A DNA stretch of 64,000 nucleotides, taken from assembly GCA_032622095.1 (NCBI GenBank), contig CP136065.1:55487949-55551948 (forward strand), written 5' to 3'. Positions 47,916 to 59,047 of the stretch are shown piece by piece. Position numbers and translations under genes: made by a program. How positions within the stretch are numbered: the first letter of the stretch is position 1; each line of letters begins with the position of its first letter. Origin of the DNA: Siphonodentalium dalli. Lineage: Eukaryota > Mollusca > Scaphopoda > Gadilida > Siphonodentaliidae. Below the pieces are notes generated by a model that had not been told where the DNA came from, searched no databases, and saw nothing but the letters and a program-made list of their open reading frames with translations.

Positions 47916-48640
47916 TATCCCCCGCCGAAATGTGCCGTCGGGGAAGTGCATTCTCAATAATGTTTGCATTCTCTGCCGAAATGTGCAGTTGGGGAAGTGC
48001 ATTCTCAACAAGAGGTGGGATTTTGTCAAAAAGCCTGGCTTGCGAACTCATTTTAGGACTGACATTTGTGGAAATTAGTCATGTGACATCGTCCATTTGC
48101 ACTAAAAATAATAAACAAAGTCCAATAACTCTGCTGAAAATATCCGGCCGGACCTGGTTTGCGAACTCGTTCTAGATACTGGTCATGTGAACTCATATAC
48201 CAAAAATCTTTGAAATCCGTTGACATTTGTGGAAATGAGCCCTGTGACGTCGTCCATTTGCACACAAATAAATATCAACAAAGTCCAATAACTCTGCTGA
48301 AAATATCCGGCCGGACCTGATTTGCGAACTCGTTCTAGATACTGGTCATGTGAACTCATATACCAAAAATCTTTGAAATCCGTTGACATTTGTGGAAATG
48401 AGCCCTGTGACGTCGTCCATTTGCACACACAAAAAATCAACAAAGTCCAATAACTGCGGTAAAAATAAGCGGCCGGACCTGGCTTGCGTACTCATACTAG
48501 GTAATGGTCAGGTGAACTCATATACCACAAATCTTTGAAATCCGTTGACATATGTTCAAGTTATGACTCTTACAATTTCGGGACGGACGGACGGAACCCA
48601 TTCCTATATCCCCCGCAAATTTTCAATTTGGCGGGGGATA
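47916..48640 (+). mobile_element. Tandem-repeat element with TATCCCCCGCC termini
   Basis: TATCCCCCGCC (47916-47926) and GGCGGGGGATA (48630-48640) are inverted ends. Inside are about three units of about 163 bp with CCAATAACTCTGCTGAAAAT, ATCCGGCCGGACCTG and GAAATCCGTTGACAT. A short GGACGGACGGAC tract precedes the right end. The architecture is non-autonomous and pearl-like. Confidence 0.65.
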
Positions 48641-48823
48641 ATTAATTGTTTTTGTTTTTGTTGAACATACTATGATGTTAGCCCCTTTATCCCTCAACCA
48701 ATATGTCTGAAAAATTGAACTATTTTTATATGCACAAGCTCATCATTACCATGGCTGTTCTTGGGTATACACATTTGTAATTTTACTCTTCTTTCGAGTT
48801 GAGCCACGGGCCAAATGAGCGGG

Positions 48824-49012
48824 GCATATAATAAACAGAACATCTACACTTTTTGGTTGGATATCATAGTGGTAATTGTCTCATTCGGGATGACAAAAAA
48901 AAATGAGTTTTCACTCGTGACAGAGCCACCCTTAGAAATTATTTTGTTTTGTCGTCACTCATGAGATAATTTCATATGCAACCAGAAAGTGTAGATATCC
49001 TCTATGTATACC
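48824..49012. mobile_element. Foldback MITE, copy 2
   Basis: CATCTACACTTTTTGGTTG (48841-48859) pairs with the right arm at 48979-48999, and CTCATTCGGGATGACAAAA pairs with TTGTCGTCACTCATGAG. Flanks GCATATAATAAA and CCTCTATGTATAC match copy 1 at 21430-21620. The arms are less perfect, so it is older or a different subfamily. Confidence 0.6.
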
Positions 49013-49418
49013 TAATATAAAAATTGCATCTGCTGACTTTTCGTGTGTACATAATGACATGTATTTATATATCACTATAATTTGTAATATGCTATGGAGA
49101 GATTATGTCTGAAATAAAGTATATAGTATTAACTATATAGATGAAGTTGTAATTCGAAATATTTCTAAAAACTAAATTATATTGAACTAGAGTAGTATGC
49201 TTATGAAAATATTAAGAACTGAAAGCTGGTTTTGTTATCTGGTACCTGCTTGTTATCTGGTTTATGAGTTCAAGTAGATTCATGTCGGTTGAAAAGTTGG
49301 TTTTTGTCTTGAAAACCAGGAAATGAAGCACGAACTGTAACTTGTCAGACAAAATCAACAAATAGTTTCACTTGTCCATGGTTCTTACTATTCCATAGTT
49401 ATGCAGTGTATCCACTAG

Positions 49419-50196
49419 TTGTCCCCCGACGTTTCCGTCGGAGGACTATAGAAATGACCCTCGTCCGTCCGTCCGTGCGTCCGTGCGTCCGTGCGTCCGT
49501 GCGTCCGTGCGTCCGTGTGTCCGTGCGTCCGAGATTGGGTACCTTCATGGTGTAATCAACTCCTCCTACAGTTTTAAACGTAGAGATTTGAAACTCTGGG
49601 ATATTGTTCCTAACATGTTGGTGATTTGCAACATCTATAAAGCTAATCAAAAATATAATTTTTTCCATATTTTTGGGGGGGTTTTCGACTTAGAAAATTT
49701 GGAACATTTTTGCCTTTTGGATGAGATTGGGTACCTTCATGGTGTAATCAACTCCTCCTACAGTTTTAAATGTAGAGATTTGAAACTCTGGGATATTGTT
49801 CCTAACATGTTGGTGATTTGCAACATCTATATAGCTAATCAAAAATATCATTTTTCCCATATTTTTGGGGGGTTTTCGACTTAGAAAATTTTGAACATTT
49901 TTGCCTTTTGGATGAGATTGGGTACCTTCATGGTGTAATCAACTCCTCCTACAGTTTTAAATGTAGAGATTTGAAACTCTGGTATATTGTTCCTAACATG
50001 TTGGTGATTTGCAACATCTATATAGCTAATACAAAAATATCATTTTTTTCGTGTTTGCATGCATTTGTTCATCGGGTTGTTTTGTCCAAGAAATTTTGCG
50101 GTGGTTTGCAACATCTATATACTGTATAACATTGTTGCAAATAGTATCCTACAAACAAATCCAATCATGAAGTTTACCACTCGAGTCGGGGGGACA
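49419..50196 (+). mobile_element. Tandem-repeat element with TTGTCCCCCGAC termini
   Basis: The left end TTGTCCCCCGAC is inverted at 50185-50196. After the left end comes a (GTCCGTGC)n microsatellite (49464-49530). Three copies of a 191-192-bp unit follow, starting at 49531, 49723 and 49914 with GAGATTGGGTACCTTCATGG. Because 192 is a multiple of three, a repeated peptide frame exists across two units. That is a by-product; it has no start or fold of interest. Confidence 0.7.
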
Positions 50197-50227
50197 TGTG
50201 GTCTGCGACCTTTTATTTGAAGTTGTA

Positions 50228-50635
50228 TTAGCCCTTTACCCAACAAAACGGCCAAAACCGGCCAAATAAAGCTTCAACAGCCTAAAATATCTTCGGTCTG
50301 TCTCAATAGAACCATACAAATATGGATATCATTGGAACCGGCTCCTTGACCACATTGTGATAGTTACAGTTATGCCCTGTGCCATGTGCCAATGCATTCT
50401 CTTATATATGCGAGTCGACCATAGGTCGCCTCGCATATATAAGAGACTGCATTGGCCCAAACAATTTTTTTTTTTTAACACTTTTTACCATTTTTTCTTA
50501 CATTCTTTAACAATTTTATAATTTTTAATGTGTTAAGCCAATGCATTCTCTTATATATGCGAGGCGACCTATGGTCGACTCGCATATATAAGAGAATGCA
50601 TTGGCACAGGGCCCTTCTGTTGGGTAAAGGGTTAA
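50228..50635 (-). mobile_element. Composite piggyBac-type MITE, copy 5
   Basis: Left flank TTAG (a mutated TTAA), right flank TTAA; termini CCCTTTACCCAACAAA and TGTTGGGTAAAGGG. Reverse orientation. Near the first hairpin GCCATGTGCC shows a small local duplication of TGTGCCA. Confidence 0.85.
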
Positions 50636-50754
50636 GCATTTGAAAGCGATTGCTATGGCTACCGTTGATGAACTTTAATTTTGATTCCGATGGAATCACT
50701 AGAATCACAAAGGCTAGAACTACTTGATGGATATCCATCTTCGATGACTGCTAT

Positions 50755-51153
50755 TTAACCCTTTACCCAACAAACCGGCCAAAAACGGCCAAATAAAGCT
50801 GCAACAGCCTAAATTATCTTGGGCCTGTCTCAATAAAACCATACAAATATGGATATCATTGGAACCGGCTCATTGACCACATTGTGATGGTTACAGTTAT
50901 GCCCTGTGCCAATGCATTCTCTTATATATGCGAGTCGACCATAGGTCGCCTCACATATATAAGAGAATGCATTGGCCTAAAAAAAACCTTTTAAAAACAC
51001 TTTTACCATTTTTTCTTATATTCTTTAACAATTTTATAATTTTTAATGTGTTAAGCCAATGCATTCTCTTATATATGCGAGGCGACCTATGGTCGACTCG
51101 CATATATAAGAGAATGCATTGGCACAGGGCCGTTCTGTTGGGTAAAGGGTTAA
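50755..51153 (-). mobile_element. Composite piggyBac-type MITE, copy 6
   Basis: TTAA on both sides, same orientation as copy 5 and only 120 bp from it. Termini CCCTTTACCCAACAAA and TGTTGGGTAAAGGG. Substitutions differ from copy 5 (for example GGGCCTG for CGGTCTG), so the pair is not a very recent tandem duplication. Confidence 0.85.
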
Positions 51154-51227
51154 TTAAACTTCCGCGGTTTAAAGTGATGTGAAACATTCCGGAAGGGTGT
51201 TCAAACAGAATTTGAGAATAATCTTGC

Positions 51228-51618
51228 TTAAAGATACGGGCGGTGTTGGCGTTGTGTATGCTGTTAAAATATTCACCTCCGTCAAAAACCGCCATAAAGG
51301 CACGGGCGGCGTTCGTTTCAGAAATATTCATATTTGTTCAAATCGCCATCAACAGAAGGAATATTAAAATATATATAGTTTTGTTCATATGCCAAACATA
51401 ATCAGCGCGTAAATAGTATATTAACGCCGCCCGTATCTTTAATTAAATGCAATGACTCTCGATTGCGAAATCATTTGTGTTAGTTTGTCGTTGATAGTTG
51501 CGTCCCGAATCGAGATGTAAATATTTACAATTGAGCGTAGTTCAGACGATGTTGGCATAGCGTCTGGGTACTAAATTTCACGCACCCGAACAAGTCCATA
51601 ATATGTCTTTAAAGGCAA
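51228..51618. mobile_element. Rearranged CACGGGCGGCGTT element, copy 3, with linked repeat
   Basis: 51228-51295 is the inverted right end of the family (TTAAAGATACGGGCGGTGTT through GTCAAAAACCGCC). It is followed directly by a left end in plus orientation (AAAGGCACGGGCGGCGTT, from 51296) and then a right terminus (AACGCCGCCCGTATCTTTAA, 51423-51442). From 51445 comes the AATCGAGATGTAAATATTTA repeat also seen at 44030-44289. Confidence 0.6.
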
Positions 51619-52654
51619 ACTGACTCAAATTTCCAACATTTCATTTTGGAGACATCATGTCAGACTTCTGAAAGTGTTATACTCAGAGCTTACAGTAGGA
51701 TATATAATGTTACATCAATATGGATATAGCAGGTCAGCGGCCGCCGTTCAGTTGCGATGATGGCGAAAAAGATTCGTAGTGGGCAGACCTCCTCCATAAC
51801 TGGAAACTCGACTTATATATATGAAACTTAATTTAACATAAGTATATTACAGATTTGTTCCAATATTAAAATATTTAGAATGTAGAAAACACAAATGGCT
51901 TGTTATCGATGTCATAGTTTATTGAAAAATTAGTGCTATAGTACAGTGTTATTCGAAATCGTCGAAAATATATCAAGTAGATGTACCATACTGTATATGC
52001 CACATTGTTTCAGACTGATGTTTTCATGAATTACGTCGTATATATGAGGGGATATCATTAAAGGGGAACCCTTTTCGCCAAGAGTATTCAGACTGAATAT
52101 GGGTGCGAAGTTTACTCCCAGATGACACTTTTGCGTGGCCCAAACATGTTATTCATACACTGGATACCACTTAAAAGCAAATTATGTTTTATCATACGTT
52201 ATTATGTTTGGGACCCTGAATTCACAACACGTGTTGTAACCATCAAAGACGAATACCAAATCTAACAAATAAACTTTGCTCTCGGCGATATATTTATTGA
52301 TGACTGATCGTCAACAGTACCTTCACCGAGTGTTTGCTCAGTGCAACTACATGCGATTATTAGACACACTATTTAATTGCTCAAACCAACAATCAAATTA
52401 AGCCTAAAGGCATGATCTCCATGACCTTTTATTTCAAAAGTGGTATACCTATACGCACAGTGGTTCGTGCGTCAATTTCGCGTGTACTTACTCTGTTATT
52501 TCTAAACATTCCAAGTCACGGAGTATAGGTACAAATGGAATTTCACAGCGTTTGAAATATCGCCGATGTTCGATCAGTGGTGATATCATAGCTGAAATTA
52601 TAAAATTACCACGTCGAGTGGCAAATCGAGTTTTCATCTGCAATTGTTGTATAC
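51619..52654. other. Gene-less stretch
   Basis: No frame, terminal repeat or splice-supported exon was recognised. Confidence 0.5.
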
Positions 52655-53925
52655 TAGCAGGTTAGCCCGCCACTGGCGGCAATCGTCAGAAACATGACAA
52701 TTTTTATTTTTGTTAATTTATTTTTTTAATTTATTTTTTAATTTATTTTTTTGTTTTTCAAAGAGTTAATTGTGCCTTTTTAATTTACTGGCTTTTTTAA
52801 TTAATTTTTGTAATTAATTTTTAAATTAAATTTTTTGTTTTTCAATGAGTTAATTTTTTCAATTTTACCCGATTTGACCTTGAATTGATCATTTTCAAGG
52901 TCAAGGTCAGGTCGGGTTCACAATTTAACCCGTCCATGACACTTCCCGTAGGTAGCAAGTTTGAGCTAAATCGGTTCGAGTCTATGAAGGACACACACAT
53001 TTGTGGGTACCCGTTTCTTTGTGGGTACCCGTTTCAAGGTGAAGATCACCTCGGGCGGAAAAACTGACCCGATGAAAATCTCCCCCGTTCCTAGGATGCC
53101 CTACGTACGTAAGAATCACACAACACGCTCATGTCTGGATACATACGCTCACGCCCGGACACAGACGTAAGAATCACATTACACGCATACGCTCTTTGTC
53201 AACGACACTGCGGATACGAACGCTCTTTAACTATCAACGCGATTAACTCCACAGTGCCGTTTTTGTGACTGACAGTTGAGAACGGGTGCTGGGAGCTTCT
53301 CCAAAACGCCGCGACGACAATTCCCTTAGATGGGAAGTTTGGTCTCGATCTGTGCAGCCGTTTTCGATTCAATAAAGTATATACACACGTACTAATTTCA
53401 AGGTCAAGGTCAGGTCGGGTTCACAATTTAACCCGTCCATGACACTTCCCGTAGGTAGCAAGTTTGAGCTAAATCGGTTCGAGTCTATGAAGGACACACA
53501 CATTTGTGGGTACCCGTTTCTTTGTGGGTACCCGTTTCAAGGTGAAGATCACCTCGGGCGGAAAAACTGACCCGATGAAAATCTCCCCCGTTCCTAGGAT
53601 GCCCTACGTACGTAGGAATCACACAACACGCTCATGTCTGGATACATACGCTCACGCCCGGACACAGACGTAAGAATCACATTACACGCATACGCTCTTT
53701 ATCAACGACACTGCGGATACGAACGCTCTTTAACTATCAACGCGATTAACTCCACCGTGCCGTTTTTTTGTGACTGAGAGTTGAGAACGGGTGCTGGGAG
53801 CTTCTCCAAAACGCCGCGACGACCATTCCCTTAGATGGGAAGTTTGGTCTCGATCGGTGCAGCCGTTTTCTATTCAATAAAGTATATACACACGTACGCA
53901 GTTCTCAAAATATATAGTAGACTAG
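52655..53925 (+). mobile_element. CTAGCAGG pearl/DINE-like element, copy 1
   Basis: The head reads ACTAGCAGGTTAGCCCGCCA; an AT-rich stretch with TTAATTTTT repeats follows, then ACCTTGAATTGATCATTTTC and AAGGTCAAGGTCAGGTCGGG. The tail is CAGTTCTCAAAATATATAG. The internal 503-bp segment starting at 52894 is repeated head-to-tail from 53397 to about 53895 with only a few differences. The small open frames inside follow the repeat and are not genes. Confidence 0.65.
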
Positions 53926-54776
53926 CAGGTTAGCCCGCCACTGGCGTGGTTGGTCAGAAACATGACAATTTTAATTTTTGAATTTAAATATATATATATT
54001 TTTTTAAATTAATTTTTGGTTTTTCAATATTTTACACGATTTGACCTTGAATTGATCATTTTCAAGGTCAAGGTCAGGTCGGGGTCACAATTTAACCCGT
54101 TCATGACACTTCCCGTAGGTAGCAAGTGTGAGCGCAATCGGTTCGAGTCTATAAAGGACACATGCACACATATATATATAATTTGTGGGTACCCGTTTCG
54201 AGGTGAAAATCACCTAGGGCGGAAAAACTGACCCGATCCGCGTTCCTAGGAAGCCCTGAGTATGTAAGAATCACACAACACGCTCATGTCTGTATAATGA
54301 CGCAATGTAGACAGTGCCGTTCGCGGTGATTTTGATGATTGGGAGTGGAGAAAGGGTGCTCAGAGCTTCTCCAAAACGCGACAACTACGGTGTCAGTGGT
54401 ATTTTACCCTTAGATAGGAAGTTTGAACTCAATCGAGCATGCGGAGAGCACTCAAATTATTGTTCCCGTATATCTCTGCGTTGCGTTGAATTGCAAACAA
54501 ACGCTCTTTTTATAGTGACGCGTCATATACAACGCTCATTAACTTATCACTTGATTAACTACCGCAGTGCCGTTCGCGGTGATTTTGATGATTGGGAGTG
54601 GAGAAAGGGTGCTCAGAGCTTCTCCAAAACACGACAACTATGGTGTCCGTGGGATTTTACAATTATATACGAAATTTGAGCTCGATCCGACCAGCCTTTT
54701 TCGATTCTATGAAGTACACATATACACACACACACATATATATACGGAAGTCTCAAAATATATAGTAGATATATGA
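53926..54776 (+). mobile_element. CTAGCAGG pearl/DINE-like element, copy 2
   Basis: The head ACTAGCAGGTTAGCCCGCCA directly abuts the tail of copy 1; the tail is GTCTCAAAATATATAGTAG. An internal direct repeat of about 110 bp (about 54310-54420 and 54566-54670, with TGATTGGGAGTGGAGAAAGG) differs from the one in copy 1. A CA/TA microsatellite lies at 54720-54745. Confidence 0.65.
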
Positions 54777-54949
54777 ATAAACCAAGAGCTTGAACTCTTT
54801 TATCATTAACGTTTGGCCTACACTAACTGCATTTAAACGGACATAGCTCATTCGAGCTTCCAAATGTTGTCTACGTAATTTGGAAGCATGTATAATACAG
54901 GTTGATATATAATTACACGAAATATTGCTAAACCGGCTTCCATACTATA

Positions 54950-55290
54950 CCGGCTTCGTGTTCTGAAAAATACTTGCCAGGATCACAGATATTTTCCAGC
55001 TATTTTCTATTTTTCGCCCAGAAGTGAAATATGCGCTTTTTTTTCTACCGTACAAGGAATTGACTAACACGGAATGCTCTTTTCTGTTCCATGCCATGCA
55101 CATGGCTGTTGTTTGTTTGGGTCCCAAACACTGTGTTCAAAGTTGTATCTTTTATGACTTCAATGCGTCTTTCTGGGACATATAATGCCTGTAGAAAGGA
55201 GGTTCAGGTACTTATTGACCTCAATACCGGGAAAAAATTGAAAAGCGAATATTATTAAGTGTATTTTGGAGCACAATCCGCCACGTGACT
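54950..55290 (-). repeat. Diverged inverted copy of part of the 2.18-kb unit
   Basis: Read on the minus strand, GGGACCCAAACAAACAACAG, GAAAAGAGCATTCCGTGTTA and TTAAAGTCACGTGGCGG match the order found at 36645-36890 and 38825-39065. Identity is clearly lower than between the two tandem units, so this block is a dispersed repeat in its own right. Confidence 0.6.
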
Positions 55291-57970
55291 TTAAATCGTA
55301 TGTGCCACGTGTGTTGCGTGCTGCAACAATGGGCAATTTTACATGTTTTATTTGAACCTAAATATATGTATATAGCATGTATAAGGTTATATGTTTTATA
55401 GCCACCATGATGTCAGTCTTTTGGTGCGTCCACATGACGGGCAAGAACATATCAGGTATGCCCCATGTGACTTACTTGACCAATGACAAAAATAATACAG
55501 GAAAATATCCGATGGAGGTTGTGCAGTGGTATGTTATCGCGTGTGGGTGATATGTGTTCACCTTGATTGGTGGTCATCGGTATCCGCTAAATAATCTATA
55601 AGGGATACGCGGGTAACCGTTCACGCACTCGAGTTATGACCCATCACATAGTATCGCCTGTTTCAACAATTGACTTCGTAATTCCATTTCAGATTTGTTG
55701 ACACAATCGCTGAAGTATTATATGGATGTGTGTGTAGGGACGTATATCTTTTGATGGTTTCCGTTGACGGAGGATGTCCATGTGGGATTTCCAACTGCAC
55801 CCCATCCTTGAACCAGGCCAAACTCCCAAGATCACATAATTCAAAACACTCCCGTCGTTTTTGAATTTCCCACCTGGTGCCCCATATGCCTTGATTTTTT
55901 AATAAACACCGGGGAGGGAGGGACCTCGAAGAAATTCCAAACCAATATTTTGACCAAAAGTAGGAATAAATACAAACGTTGGTCTAAAACCACAAATTCC
56001 ACAGACATTTCTGGATGGAAAATCATACTATCAGAACAAGTTCAACCAAGTGTTAGTATAGAATTTCCAACTGTTGAAAACATTGACCATAGTTGGTTGG
56101 GGTCCCCATGTACCCACGTGCACCCCTGTGAGTTTGGTAACCTAATATACACCACAACCCCTTGAACCAAGCAAAATCAACAACTCTAGAAAACTTCATA
56201 TGGGGTCTCAATGGGGTCATCCGATTTGCCAAAAGAACATAATAACTTTTGTCACCCCACATATGCATGTGCTATGAAATTATAACATAGGCGTGTACCT
56301 ATTTCCAACTAACGTGACCACTTTCTCATTATGTAGAAGTCTGTATGCATGAGAGCAGCAACGTTGCTACAGGTCGGTGGATGCCTCATCCCACCCGACT
56401 TCGGTAAAACATGTCAACAGTTAGACATTTCATAATGGTATGCATTGTCAATATGGACTATAGGTTATTTACCGAGCGCAATTCACTTGAACCAGCACGA
56501 CTGATACTGTTCTGATTGAGGTCAATCAACGCCATCTAAACCGCCGCGTTCTCACGGGCGTAATCTTTGCAGCAAGAAAATATCAGTGTACAATAGTACC
56601 TGCTATTTTCTTGCAGCTATTTTCTTGCAGCTACATGTGGACGCGCGCGCCATTAGTGTGAGGTAACAAGGAAAACTAGGTCGAATTAACCCTATACACT
56701 GCACATATTCCCCAGTTCTTGGAATCGTGATCACAATAGCCCATTGGGATCAATAATATGCCGTGTCTATATGCCAGAGATAAATGTAAAATCAGATAGG
56801 ATTGATAGTTTAGTGATAACAATATAGAGTGGTCACACCATACTCGGGTAAAGCTTGAAATGACTCGACTTTTTGGCAAAACAATATTTATATTCCCATA
56901 CAATGATGAGTGAATGAAAGTCGCTGATATAACAAAATATTAATCGGTTAAAGGCTTACTCAAGTGGAAACGAGTTAGAAAGTGTGTCAAAACATAGGAT
57001 TACGTATCGTATTTTGTTGTTGCGTGAGATCTCAATACAAACTTAACCCGCTAAAAACGCCAAATAAACAGATATCCACTGAGCTAAACGAATAACAGCG
57101 CATGTCTTTAGTGGGGGGGATAAATGAAAATTCTTGCATTTTATGGTAAAAGTGCTAAATTTGGCACACATGAATATATGTCATTTTGAATATCATGCCA
57201 AGCTGGAAAATTGCCACGGTTTCCACGGCAACCATTTTGGTGAAAACGATTGTTTTTCTCCCATTTTAAGCAATTGTAAATTGATGTTGCCCAGTAACTA
57301 CGAGGAACACTACTCAGTTTATATATATTGTGGGTTGGACATATATCAGGCTGTATACCCGTTGACAACTTTATTTATTTATTTATTTATTCAAAATGGC
57401 GGATAAAATGGCAGCCGTTTGAGCGAAAATTGCCCTTACTAAAAAATGGTTATTTCATACATAAAATTTGGCTTCACAAAACACTAATCAATGACCGATA
57501 TACACGTGGCACTTTCGAGAAATGTGATTATAGGCCAGTGTATTATGGGATAGCGCCCGTGTAGCTCAACTACTGGCTATTTAGTTGTACATGACCTTTT
57601 ATCTGGCTTACACTTGCTAGACAACTGTTATGGAGCCACCCGATTACTCTAGTGCAACAAAATTAGACTTTTCAATTTAAATGTTTGATTGATTGACATT
57701 GGTACTGGCAGCAGGCTCAAATAAGCAACATACAATCAAATGTGACAAAAAGTGTGAGCATGCGCGCTATTTTAAAAAAAAAAACACATTACAACCATGT
57801 TAACTTAGACATAACTAGGCATTCGTAAAATATTATGTTAGTGTTTCCATTATACACATATATATATGTGCCTATGTATAATCACAAGGTTTTTAAATAT
57901 GTGCATGTTTCTTTCTAAACCTACGCGGTTGTGGAATATGTGCCAAAAGATGATAATTGGCTGGATTAGC
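55291..57970. other. Gene-less stretch with repeat traces
   Basis: 55780-56110 has phrases such as ATTTCCAACTGCACCCC and GAATTTCCAACTGTTGAAA that recall the CAGGGACGTGGC family. A small hairpin with CTATTTTCTTGCAGC lies at 56567-56632. No accepted gene; the frames at 57134-57564 lack motifs. Confidence 0.45.
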
Positions 57971-58473
57971 TTTAAAGACACGGTTGGCTTTGGCGGTGGG
58001 TATCCTGTGAAAATATCTCCACCCGTCAAAAACCGCCACAAACAGAAAGAACATCAAAATGTAGATAGACTTTGTCCGTATACAAATAAGAAATATCGCA
58101 TAAACAGTATGTTATGGTCATTTGTTTGACCATTGTTATGTAAACAAAAGCATAAAAAGTTACTTTTCTGGTGTTTGTTTATATTATAATGGTAAACATA
58201 AAGAGCGTTCTTTGTTGGTGAATACCTGATATGGAACTAATAAAGAGCGTTTATGCCATTTGTGTGTGATTAGCCATTAGCATTGTGCTGTCTTCTGTAA
58301 CACAATCAGGCTCTTGCTTAGGTAAAATATAGTGGATCTTTATGATAACATGCTGCTTACTCAATGGTCATGATATATATGAACGGAACTGTATGCGTTT
58401 TAATGTTTTTCTGTTCACGGTGTTTGGAACAAATATGAATATTTTCGACAATTAAGGCCGCACGTGCCTTTAA
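57971..58473 (-). mobile_element. CACGGGCGGCGTT TIR element, copy 4
   Basis: Reverse orientation: TTTAAAGACACGGTTGGCTT at the left and GGCCGCACGTGCCTTTAA at the right. The interior matches copies 1 and 2 (CCCGTCAAAAACCGCCA, AAAGAGCGTTTATGCCATTT, TGTGCTGTCTTCTGTAACAC). It is more diverged than copies 1 and 2 are from each other. Confidence 0.65.
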
Positions 58474-59047
58474 TTACGAAATAGTTGTGACAATTATTGT
58501 ATGTACCCAAACGTAATGCAGTAACAAACTGATCATGACGTTGAATACATAAATAAGATCACATAAAGTTATCACGTGCAAGAACACTTCCATTGATACC
58601 GACATTTGAGTTAACGGCACAGTGGTTCAGGGCCTATGTTTGGGGGGGGGGGCTAATGTTGACAGAATGGACTATAAAGGGTGAGACTGTGCTCCTGTGT
58701 AGATTCAGATTGGGGTAACATTATTGTTTGAACATATTTATTGTGACCCACAAATACATGGAATAATTTACAAACAGAATATATGGATGATGTTGTGGGT
58801 GCACAGGGGATCGGAGCACAAGTTACGAAACTTAGTGAAGCTCCTCTCCCCTGGCGTTCAGCTGCTGATGAATTCAAGTCGATGGTTTTGATTTTGCTGG
58901 AATGAAAGTTTTGTTGTTATTTGTGTGGGAGACGGTGTCCCATGTGATCGGCTATGTATACATAGGGGAACCGGCTCCCAATCAAACACATGTAGGTTGT
59001 AGTTGTGGCTGTGGCAGTGGCAGTGGGCGGAGTCAATGGAATAAGGA

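Noticed and set aside
49483-49884. 133-codon plus frame with a duplicated peptide
   Set aside because: It follows the 192-bp tandem unit of a non-coding element and starts in the GTCCGTGC microsatellite.
52975-52990. GGTTCGAGTC considered as a tRNA B box
   Set aside because: No A box at the right distance; it is a conserved phrase of the pearl/DINE-like elements.
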